From assembly GCA_030833605.1 (NCBI GenBank), contig JAURGV010000071.1, positions 1-10,270 of the forward strand: a DNA stretch of 10,270 bases, written 5' to 3'. The notes beneath the pieces were generated by a model that made no database searches, was not told the origin of the DNA, and was given only the letters and a program-made list of their open reading frames with translations. The translations under genes were made by a program, and so were the position numbers. The DNA comes from Rhodothermales bacterium. Lineage in GTDB: Bacteria; Bacteroidota; Rhodothermia; Rhodothermales; UBA10348. Positions 1 to 6,270 of this stretch are shown here, in pieces. Numbering within the stretch: position 1 is the first letter of the stretch; each line of letters opens with the position of its first letter.

Positions 1-296
1 CCGTCTCCCCAAACATGAGCCGGGAGAATGTTTTTGTGGCGCTCATCAATTCGATCGCAAACCGCCTGGCCCACCAGGTGCGTGCTAATCGAATACACCT
101 CTAGGCCATACTTTTTCAAAAGAGCCCGCTTTTTATCACAATAGTCGGCCTCTTTAAGGGCGTGTTGGACATCAAAATGATCTCCCCAGCAGGCGAGTTC
201 AAGCCCATCATACCCCCAATCTGCGGCTTTTTGAGCTAACGTTTCTAGGGGAAGGTCGGCCCATTGGCCGGTGAAAAGTGTTACAGGACGAGACAT
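1..296 (-). CDS. Sugar phosphate isomerase/epimerase family protein (5' part, cut by window edge)
   Basis: The first 98 codons of a TIM-barrel protein of the xylose isomerase-like (AP endonuclease 2) superfamily; the rest lies left of position 1. The ATG is at 296, and the reading frame stays open to the edge. The N-terminus reads MSRPVTLFTGQWADLPLETL, followed by KAADWGYDGLELACWGDHFD, the usual first strand, helix and second strand of these proteins, where an acidic residue ends strand beta-2. YGLEVYSISTHLVGQAVCD follows, matching the strand-3 region in which a His is commonly a metal ligand. These enzymes isomerise or epimerise sugars and inositols in the cytoplasm. The gene lies 55 bp downstream of an oxidoreductase on the same strand, a common pairing in sugar or polyol catabolism, so the two are probably co-transcribed. 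No Shine-Dalgarno sequence precedes the start. The substrate cannot be deduced. Confidence 0.85.
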   Translation of the reverse strand, partial: MSRPVTLFTGQWADLPLETLAQKAADWGYDGLELACWGDHFDVQHALKEADYCDKKRALLKKYGLEVYSISTHLVGQAVCDRIDERHKNILPAHVWGD

Positions 297-351
297 AGTA
301 GTCAGGAAATTTTTAATGGGTTAGCAATATCGGGTGCCGAAGGCTTCCAAA

Positions 352-1515
352 CTATTTAGGTGGCGAATACGAAGCATCCACCCACGACTGGCGTTTGTGA
401 CTGTCTACCGCCGTATGAATAAAGTGAATACCCCGGGCGCCATCTTGGACGGTTGGGTAGTCGTTGTCTAGAGCCGTTGGTGCGGCGCCCGCTGCGCGAG
501 CCGCCATACACCGAATAGCGCTGGTATAAATATTGGCAAAGGCCTCAATAAACGCCTCGGGGTGTCCGCCGGGAAGGCGGCTCGCGTGTGCGGCCGCCGC
601 ACCCAAATACCCACTTCCTCGCTTTAAAATCTGCTCCGGGGCATCGGGGTATTTCATCCGTAAATAATTCGGATTTTCCTGCTTCCACTCCAACGCTGCC
701 TTAGAGCCATACACCCGAATGGTCAGCGCATTTTCTTCCCCGATACTGATTTGAGAGCAGTATAGAATGCCTCTCGCGCCGCCTTTGTACTTGATTAATA
801 TCGAAGCATCATCTTCAAGAACACGTCCTGCGACAACGGTGCCTAAATCAGCCAGCATGGAGTCCATCTCAAGGCCGGTGATATAATGGACCAGGTTCTC
901 GCAATGGGTTCCAATATCCCCTAAGGCTGAAGAAATACCCGCTTTCTCCGGATCGGAACGCCAAACGGCTTGCTTCTGCCCGTCCGATTCCAACAACGTG
1001 GACAACCACCCCTGTGGATATTCAACCACAATTTTGCGCAATTCGCCCAACTTTCCGTCGGAAACCAACTTTCGAGCCTCCTTGACCATCGGATAGCCCG
1101 TATAGTTATGGGTCAGAGCGAATAGGCGCCCCGTTTTCGTCACAGTTCGGCATAAATCTTCCGATTCCTCAACGGTCATCGTCATCGGTTTGTCACAAAC
1201 CACATCAAATCCCGCTTCCAACGCCGCCTTGGCTACCGGATAGTGCAAAAAATTGGGCGTAACAATGCTAATAAAATCCAGACGATCGGTGGTTCGTGAG
1301 GCTTCCTTTTCAATTAATTCCTGCCACGACCCGTACACCCGATTCGGGTCCAAATGAAGCTCTGTGCCGGTTTCTTTTGATTTTTCAGCCGACGACGAAA
1401 AGGCTCCAGCTACAATTTCTGCCAATCCATCGAGCCGAACTGCGGTGCGGTGTACTGCTCCAATAAAAGCACCTGGGCCCCCACCGACCATGGCATATCG
1501 TAATTTTCTTTCCAT
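352..1515 (-). CDS. Gfo/Idh/MocA family NAD(P)-dependent oxidoreductase
   Basis: A 387-residue cytoplasmic dehydrogenase, normal length for the family. The N-terminal Rossmann fold carries the dinucleotide-binding loop GGGPGAFIG (residues 11-19), then the ISIVTPNFLHYP segment (82-93) and CDKP (107-110), the family's EKP motif with Lys109 as the expected catalytic or cofactor-contacting residue. HNYTGYPM (136-143) and GDIGTHCENL (199-208) follow; Asp200 and His204 match the conserved D-x3-H substrate-site motif of the C-terminal alpha/beta domain. The GGGPGAFIGAVHR start and the HNYTGYPM stretch suggest a defined subfamily that I recall as common in proteobacterial and Bacteroidota sugar clusters, but I cannot assign a substrate. 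The ATG at 1515 is the obvious start, just before the first beta strand; its upstream region is AT-rich without a Shine-Dalgarno. The downstream isomerase/epimerase suggests a joint role in catabolism of a sugar, sugar acid or inositol. The gene is transcribed divergently from the response regulator. Confidence 0.93.
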   Translation of the reverse strand: MERKLRYAMVGGGPGAFIGAVHRTAVRLDGLAEIVAGAFSSSAEKSKETGTELHLDPNRVYGSWQELIEKEASRTTDRLDFISIVTPNFLHYPVAKAALEAGFDVVCDKPMTMTVEESEDLCRTVTKTGRLFALTHNYTGYPMVKEARKLVSDGKLGELRKIVVEYPQGWLSTLLESDGQKQAVWRSDPEKAGISSALGDIGTHCENLVHYITGLEMDSMLADLGTVVAGRVLEDDASILIKYKGGARGILYCSQISIGEENALTIRVYGSKAALEWKQENPNYLRMKYPDAPEQILKRGSGYLGAAAAHASRLPGGHPEAFIEAFANIYTSAIRCMAARAAGAAPTALDNDYPTVQDGARGIHFIHTAVDSHKRQSWVDASYSPPK

Positions 1516-1631
1516 GAATACGTAATTCGTGTAGATTTAAAGCGGTTTCTTAATACTTTGGTAATGTGACGGTCCTATTCTCGACGTTATAACCTACAAG
1601 GATTTTCGCAAATATCCAGTCCCATTGAACC
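1516..1631. promoter_or_regulatory. Divergent intergenic region with presumed back-to-back promoters
   Basis: This 116-bp gap separates the starts of the oxidoreductase (minus) and the response regulator (plus), so both promoters should lie here (inference). It is AT-rich. On the plus strand TTAATACTTTG (about 1550-1560) resembles the Bacteroidota -7 element TAnnTTTG but is one base short, and no clear -33 TTTG accompanies it. GTTATAAC (1586-1593) is a perfect 8-bp palindrome, short enough to be chance. No Shine-Dalgarno precedes either start, and no RNA gene or riboswitch fold was recognised. Confidence 0.35.
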
Positions 1632-2348
1632 ATGCATGAGTTGAGTGCACTTCGCGAGCAACCGCTGATTCTTATTGTCGATGATGAACAGGACATTGTA
1701 GACCTGGTTAAGTATAACCTTAAAAAAGAAAAATACGACACGATTACGGCAAGTAATGGCGTTGAAGGCTTAGCGCAAGCAAAATCTCATCATCCAGACC
1801 TCATTGTTTTGGATATCATGATGCCTTCCATGGATGGCATCGAAATGACGCGCAAAATCAGGGAAAATGCCTCCTTAAGAGAGGTACCGATTCTGATGTT
1901 AACGGCAAAGGATCAAGAATCGGATCATATTAGTGGCCTCGAAACAGGCGCTGATATTTATTTGGTGAAGCCCATCTCGATTCCTGTTTTACTTAGCCAG
2001 GTTAAAGCACTCCTTCGCGGCCGGGGGCTTTTGGAAACATCCTCGGAAGTCCTTTCCATAGGCGAGCTCGTGATTAATAGAGATCGCTTTGAAGCTCAGT
2101 TAACCGGCAGCAAAGAGCCCATCCATTTGGCCCGGAAAGAATTTGAATTGCTCTACTTTCTCGCTTCCAAGCCGGGAAAAGTATATTCGCGTGCAGACCT
2201 GTTGGATAAAGTATGGGGGCACGATGTATACGTTGCCGATCGTACGGTAGACGTGCACGTCCGGAAAATCCGCGAAAAAATAGGCGACAAATACATTGAA
2301 ACGGTTAAAGGAGTTGGATATCGTATGGCCGCTAGGTTAGATTCCTAG
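1632..2348 (+). CDS. OmpR/PhoB-family response regulator
   Basis: A 238-residue cytoplasmic DNA-binding regulator of standard length. The receiver domain (about 12-132) has the acidic pair Asp17/Asp18 in ILIVDDEQD, the phosphoacceptor Asp61 in LIVLDIMMPSMDG, Thr91 in MLTAK and Lys113 in YLVKPIS. The usual GADDY is GADIY here, with Ile109 in place of the second Asp; the flanking Tyr110 and Lys113 are kept. The C-terminal winged helix (about 142-235) shows ARKEFELLYFLASKPGKVYS, DLLDKVWG, DRTVDVHVRKIREKIG and ETVKGVGYRM, the classic PhoB/OmpR signature of transactivation loop, recognition helix and wing. The layout and the ISGLETGAD segment resemble the PhoB-like regulators paired with short PhoR-like kinases in Bacteroidota. 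The kinase gene follows after 30 bp, so they are very likely an operon and cognate pair. The start has no Shine-Dalgarno. Target genes are unknown; phosphate control is only a family-based guess. Confidence 0.96.
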   Translation: MHELSALREQPLILIVDDEQDIVDLVKYNLKKEKYDTITASNGVEGLAQAKSHHPDLIVLDIMMPSMDGIEMTRKIRENASLREVPILMLTAKDQESDHISGLETGADIYLVKPISIPVLLSQVKALLRGRGLLETSSEVLSIGELVINRDRFEAQLTGSKEPIHLARKEFELLYFLASKPGKVYSRADLLDKVWGHDVYVADRTVDVHVRKIREKIGDKYIETVKGVGYRMAARLDS

Positions 2349-2378
2349 CCGAATGCCCTCCCGCTTTTACCCACAAGC

Positions 2379-3455
2379 ATGAAAAAATCCCGTCTACGGA
2401 AGGTTAAAGCCCTACCCTCCTTCGTGCGACACCCATTCCAACTGGGCAAAAACGTAGCGATAGGAACGGCGCTTTTTACGTTGGCAGGGGTTGGCCTTTT
2501 GCAACTCGTCCAGTGGTCTTGGTCACGGCTCGACCTCGTGCTTTTACCCATTGTTTCAGGATCCGCCGCGTATGTTCTCACCTCCCGTCATGCCAAATAT
2601 CGACTGCAATACATTCGGAAAACGTTAAAGCGAATCAAAAATCACTCCTTTGAAAGCTTGGACCTCGCTGCCCGGGACGAGGGCGATGAAATACAGGATG
2701 TCATTCGACAGGTTAATCGAACCGGTAAGGTGATGGCCAAAGAATTTGACGACGTTAAAACGCTAGAAAATTATAGACGGGACTTTATTGGCAACGTGTC
2801 CCACGAACTTAAAACACCCATTTTTGCCATTCGCGGCTTTGCGGAAACGCTGCTGGATGGCGGGTTGGAGGACGAAGAATTTCGGCGGACCTTTGTCGAA
2901 AAAATTGTGCGCAACGCTGATCGGTTATCCGTTTTGACCCAAGACCTGACCGAGATTTCCCGTCTAGAAACGGGTAGGCGAGAGATGGACATTAAACCAT
3001 TCCATGTTACACGCTGGGTTTATGATGTAGTGGAATCGGTTGAAGCCTTGGCCAAAAAATCAGAAATCACGGTCACCGTGGACATCGCCAGTGGTGTGAA
3101 AGGAGCACTAGGAGATGCCATTCAACTACGGCAGGTGCTATCCAATCTGTTGGTCAACGCGATCAACTATTCCAATCCGAAGAAAACCGTCGCCGTAAAC
3201 GTGACCTTGTATAAACAAGAAGCCGTCCGCATCTCGGTCGTTGACGAGGGAATTGGCGTTGAAAAGGAACACCTCAGTCGATTAACCGAGCGGTTTTTTA
3301 GGGTAGACAAAAGTCGTTCTCGGTCGGGAGGTGGAACGGGGTTAGGATTGTCGATTGTAAAACATATTTTAGCAGGTCATAATCAGGTTTTGCGCATCAA
3401 AAGCACGCCTGGAAAGGGGTCCGTATTTGAATTCGAACTCCCCATAGCTGACTAA
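2379..3455 (+). CDS. PhoR-like sensor histidine kinase, two TM helices, no extracytoplasmic domain
   Basis: A 358-residue inner-membrane kinase. After a basic N-terminus come two hydrophobic segments (about 25-46 and 53-69) joined by only a few residues (SWSRLD), so there is essentially no periplasmic sensor domain. A linker of about 50 residues, possibly HAMP-like, follows; no PAS domain is evident. The dimerisation/phosphoacceptor H-box is FIGNVSHELKTPIFAIRGF, with His142 the phosphorylated residue. The HATPase domain has the N-box QVLSNLLVNAINYS (252-265), G1 DEGIG (289-293), F-box RFFRVD (305-310) and G2 GGGTGLGLSIV (317-327); all key residues are present, so it should be active. PIFAIRGF and RVDKSRSRSGGGTGLG closely match the short PhoR-type kinases widespread in Bacteroidota. 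It should phosphorylate Asp61 of the regulator encoded 30 bp upstream. The stimulus is unknown; with this topology it may sense membrane state or a partner protein (inference). No Shine-Dalgarno is seen. Confidence 0.95.
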   Translation: MKKSRLRKVKALPSFVRHPFQLGKNVAIGTALFTLAGVGLLQLVQWSWSRLDLVLLPIVSGSAAYVLTSRHAKYRLQYIRKTLKRIKNHSFESLDLAARDEGDEIQDVIRQVNRTGKVMAKEFDDVKTLENYRRDFIGNVSHELKTPIFAIRGFAETLLDGGLEDEEFRRTFVEKIVRNADRLSVLTQDLTEISRLETGRREMDIKPFHVTRWVYDVVESVEALAKKSEITVTVDIASGVKGALGDAIQLRQVLSNLLVNAINYSNPKKTVAVNVTLYKQEAVRISVVDEGIGVEKEHLSRLTERFFRVDKSRSRSGGGTGLGLSIVKHILAGHNQVLRIKSTPGKGSVFEFELPIAD

Positions 3456-3482
3456 ACAACCCAATCCAAGTCATTCACGCTA

Positions 3483-4211
3483 ATGAATAAAATCCACATG
3501 CTCAGCCGCCCGCAAAAGCTGTTTGTGGTCTGCACGGCTATTTTTTTGACCGCACTTGTAGTTGCGGAGGCAACAGCCGGAAAGTTATTTACCGTCATAA
3601 AACTGCCCTTTGCCTTAACCATTATGGGGCAATCGTTTGACGAAGTGGTGATGACAGCTGGAGTTATCGCATTTCCGATTACGTTTATCATAACCGACCT
3701 ATTAAACGAGTATTTCGGCAAACCCGGGATACGGTTTGTGACGTATCTGGGTATGTTGATGATCATGTTTGAGTTTGGACTGATCCAAATTGCCATGTCC
3801 GTACCAACGGCATCCATTTCACCCGTACCAGCTGAAGCATTTAATACGGTTTTTGGCGCCAGCGGACGCATCATCGTAGGTAGTTTAGTCGCTTATTTGG
3901 TTGGTCAGTTGGCTGACATCACCTTATTTCATTGGCTCAGAAACCTCACAAAAGGAAAGCATTTGTGGCTTAGAGCTACCGGGTCGACGTTCGGGTCGCA
4001 GTTTTTGGACACGTTTATCGTCCTGTTCATAGCATTTTATGGACCGATGACGCTAGAGACTATTATCGCCGTCACGCTATTCAATTATGGGTATAAATTC
4101 ATTGTGGCGATTCTGATTACTCCGCTGATTTATGTCGCACATTGGATGATTGATCGGTATTTAGGCGACGATACAGCCACCGAACTAATACATGTGGCAG
4201 AAACCACGTAA
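3483..4211 (+). CDS. yhhQ: Queuosine precursor transporter, YhhQ/VUT family (DUF165)
   Basis: A 242-residue polytopic inner-membrane protein of the YhhQ family (COG1738), which in E. coli imports queuosine precursors (preQ0/preQ1) for tRNA wobble-base modification. Hydrophobic segments lie at about 11-29, 55-72, 85-107, 128-147, 173-187 and 194-222. Family motifs are present: ATAGKLF near residue 31, TDLLNEYFGK (71-80), GQLAD (141-145) and RATGSTFGSQFLDT (164-177), the last two including the polar and charged residues characteristic of the family. The length fits. The gene begins 27 bp after the kinase stop on the same strand and no terminator was seen between them, so it may be read through from the two-component operon. 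No preQ1 riboswitch fits in the 27-bp gap. The ATG at 3483 precedes the first membrane helix; a second Met at residue 6 is possible. The exact substrate (preQ0, preQ1 or queuine) cannot be read from sequence. Confidence 0.9.
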   Translation: MNKIHMLSRPQKLFVVCTAIFLTALVVAEATAGKLFTVIKLPFALTIMGQSFDEVVMTAGVIAFPITFIITDLLNEYFGKPGIRFVTYLGMLMIMFEFGLIQIAMSVPTASISPVPAEAFNTVFGASGRIIVGSLVAYLVGQLADITLFHWLRNLTKGKHLWLRATGSTFGSQFLDTFIVLFIAFYGPMTLETIIAVTLFNYGYKFIVAILITPLIYVAHWMIDRYLGDDTATELIHVAETT

Positions 4212-4345
4212 AAAAGGGCATAAATGGGAGGATTTTAGAGGATATTAATTCCTTCTTCGTTACCTTTTGCCGTTCTGCTTACGGGCCATTTCCAATTTGT
4301 ATAGTCGCCCTTTTCTTGCATCCATTATCGCTCCGAAATCAACCT
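4212..4345 (+). promoter_or_regulatory. Intergenic region upstream of the first propeller gene, putative promoter
   Basis: A 134-bp gap with no recognised gene. TACCTTTTG (4261-4269) matches the Bacteroidota -7 element TAnnTTTG at 7 of 8 positions and lies 85 bp before the ATG at 4346, but no good TTTG -33 element sits at the right distance; TTTTAG near 4233 is the nearest. No rho-independent terminator with a GC stem and T-run was found after yhhQ. The TTG at 4316 lies in this region and is judged not to be the real start. Confidence 0.25.
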
Positions 4346-6199
4346 ATGAGCCGTTTTTGTACTGCTGTATTTGTACTGGTTCTAGTTGGGCTCCCCCTTC
4401 TTGTTCAGGCGCAACCCGTCACGACTCCTTTTACGTTCAATATTCTGAGCCATGATCTCCCAATGGTTCGACATGGCAGTCTCTCTTGGGGAGATATTGA
4501 CGGCGATGGTGACCTCGATTTATACCTAAGCGGCGAGTCGGAAAATGGAATAGAATCGGCTATTTACGTCAATCAGGGGCGTTCAGCCAATGGTAATGCT
4601 CATTTTAGCGCTCACCCTTCCCCCATTCGATCGGCGGTATTTTCCTTTTCATCTTGGACCGATTTCGACGGCGACGGCGACCTAGATTTACTTGTGGCGG
4701 GCAGCGAAACGTTGACACACCCCTATTCTGTTGGAACGCGCATTTATCGGAATAATGGATCTACCTTTTCAGAAATAACAACGGGATTACCGGGCCTTCA
4801 TAGCGGTTCGGCATCGTGGGGGGACATTGATAAAGACGGCGACTTGGACCTTGTTCTTACGGGCGTGAATGGGGCCGATGAATCGGTTTCCATTATCGCT
4901 ACAAATAGTGGCGGTGGGCAATTTGATGTGAACCAAAATGCTTTGCCGGGCCTCGGATATGGCGATTCGGCTTTGGGCGATCTCGATAAAGATGGTGACT
5001 TGGATCTAGTCCTTTCGGGCGCAGGTGAGCAAGGGTTCACCACCAAACGATTTCTCAACACTGCGGGCCAATTCACCGAAGTAGCCTCTGAAATGGGGCC
5101 GTTTGCCTTTTCTTCCATGGATCTCGGCGATTATGACGGAGATGGCGACCTGGATTTGCTGGTGGGTGGAGGCGTTGTTTCGTCCAAACTATTGACCGGA
5201 AGGGTTAATCTTTGGAAGAACACCGCTGGCGCCTTTACGCAAGTTTCTCAGTCTTTTGAAGGTGTTTTGGCAGGTGATATCACGTGGGGCGACTACGATC
5301 ACGATGGCGATCTGGATGTCTTGTTGCTCGGCGCCGTAGAAGTACTGGGGAAACGCAATGCGCGTGTGTATCGCAACGATAACGGTACCTTTACCAATAC
5401 GACGGTTTTGATTGGCTCCATATTTTCAGACGTTGAATGGGCCGATTTTGATGGCGACGGCGATCTTGATTTGTTTTCATCCGGATATACGCCCTATGCC
5501 CAGTCCACAACGAATATCTACCTCAATGAACGCCAGGTAAGACCAAGTTTACCAACGGCTCCATCTATCGGAAACGTCGAGATTGAGAATGATGTGATTT
5601 CATTGCGATGGAGTAGTTCGGTTCAATCCGATCCTTCCAATGCGCTTATCTCGTACAACGTCCGCGTTGGGTCGACCCCTGGAGGCTCGGATATCGTATC
5701 GTCCATGGCTGATTTTGCAACGGGCCGGTTGCGTGTTCCCAAGCCTGGGAACGCTGAATCGTCCAACTCTTTTCAGCTGGAGCACCTGCCAAACGGAACG
5801 TACTATTGGAGCGTTCAGGCCATCAATAGCGCACTTGTCGCCTCAGCATTTTCTGCTGAACGTAGCTTTGTTGTTTCCGGCTCATTCGCGACGGATTTGG
5901 ATTCCGACGAGCAGCTTCCTTCCACATTTCAGTTGAAGAGTACCTATCCAAACCCTTTCACGGACGTTGCCCACATACAGTTTGACCTACCCGACCCGAC
6001 CCATGTGACCTTGAGGGTCTATTCCTCTCTTGGACAACAGGTTTCAGAACTGTCATCGGGAGTTTTATCTGCAGGAACGCACACGGTGGAGTGGACCGGT
6101 AAAGATAAACAGGGCAGGCAATTGGGCTCCGGAGTGTATTGGTTTGAATTGCGAGCTGGTAAACAGTCAAAAACCGGGTCATTGACTCTTATCCGTTAA
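4346..6199 (+). CDS. Secreted seven-bladed FG-GAP/VCBS propeller protein with Fn3-like domain and T9SS-type C-terminal domain
   Basis: A 617-residue exported protein. The ATG at 4346 gives a clean signal peptide (MSRFCTAVFVLVLVGLPLLVQA, cleavage before QPV); the frame is open upstream to a TTG at 4316, which would add ten residues and bury the peptide. Seven FG-GAP repeats follow, with core motifs at about residues 48, 104, 158, 210, 260, 314 and 365 (spacing 50-56). Each has D-x-D-x-D-G-D-L-D, the Ca2+-binding loop of integrin-alpha-like propellers, so seven repeats predict one full propeller. Residues about 403-510 form an Fn3-like domain (YNVRVGSTPGGSDI, GTYYWSVQA). The C-terminus (about 527-617) is a T9SS type A/FlgD-like sorting domain with YPNPF, VYSSLGQQV and GSGVYWFEL. 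It is likely exported through Sec, then T9SS, and held at the surface or released. Ligand and role are unknown. A paralogue follows 71 bp downstream. Confidence 0.9.
   Translation: MSRFCTAVFVLVLVGLPLLVQAQPVTTPFTFNILSHDLPMVRHGSLSWGDIDGDGDLDLYLSGESENGIESAIYVNQGRSANGNAHFSAHPSPIRSAVFSFSSWTDFDGDGDLDLLVAGSETLTHPYSVGTRIYRNNGSTFSEITTGLPGLHSGSASWGDIDKDGDLDLVLTGVNGADESVSIIATNSGGGQFDVNQNALPGLGYGDSALGDLDKDGDLDLVLSGAGEQGFTTKRFLNTAGQFTEVASEMGPFAFSSMDLGDYDGDGDLDLLVGGGVVSSKLLTGRVNLWKNTAGAFTQVSQSFEGVLAGDITWGDYDHDGDLDVLLLGAVEVLGKRNARVYRNDNGTFTNTTVLIGSIFSDVEWADFDGDGDLDLFSSGYTPYAQSTTNIYLNERQVRPSLPTAPSIGNVEIENDVISLRWSSSVQSDPSNALISYNVRVGSTPGGSDIVSSMADFATGRLRVPKPGNAESSNSFQLEHLPNGTYYWSVQAINSALVASAFSAERSFVVSGSFATDLDSDEQLPSTFQLKSTYPNPFTDVAHIQFDLPDPTHVTLRVYSSLGQQVSELSSGVLSAGTHTVEWTGKDKQGRQLGSGVYWFELRAGKQSKTGSLTLIR
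4487..5485 (+). repeat. Seven FG-GAP/VCBS protein repeats, about 50-56 codons each
   Basis: The seven repeat cores inside the first propeller gene keep the pentapeptide DGDLD without exception, while the codons differ between copies (for example gatggtgacctcgat, gacggcgacttggac, gatggcgatctggat). The conservation is therefore at the protein level and the duplication is old; this is not a recent DNA tandem repeat. Confidence 0.85.
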
Positions 6200-6270
6200 T
6201 GGTCAGAATCTAAATGCACTCTTTTGCCTCCATTTTCTCCATCTATTTCAATCAGCGTTTCCCTAGTACC

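Noticed and set aside
1591..1601. AACCTACAAGG occurs here and again at 8498-8508, both upstream of minus-strand genes
   Set aside because: Shared 11-mers are expected by chance in 10 kb, and the distances to the two start codons differ by about 40 bases.
4316..4345. TTG start extending the first propeller protein by ten residues
   Set aside because: It puts HPLSLRNQP ahead of an otherwise normal signal peptide beginning at the ATG at 4346.
4798..5118. Open frame antisense to the propeller gene, and similar opposite-strand frames elsewhere (2771-2992, 3452-3874, 8806-9135)
   Set aside because: They overlap strongly supported genes, show no recognisable domains, and arise from the repeat or codon bias of the real gene.
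4487..5485. Regular internal repeats considered as a DNA-level tandem repeat or CRISPR-like array
   Set aside because: The units are diverged at the nucleotide level and conserved only as the FG-GAP protein motif.
6214..6270. Upstream ATG for the second propeller protein
   Set aside because: It would place 19 residues before a signal peptide that begins cleanly with MLKK at 6271.
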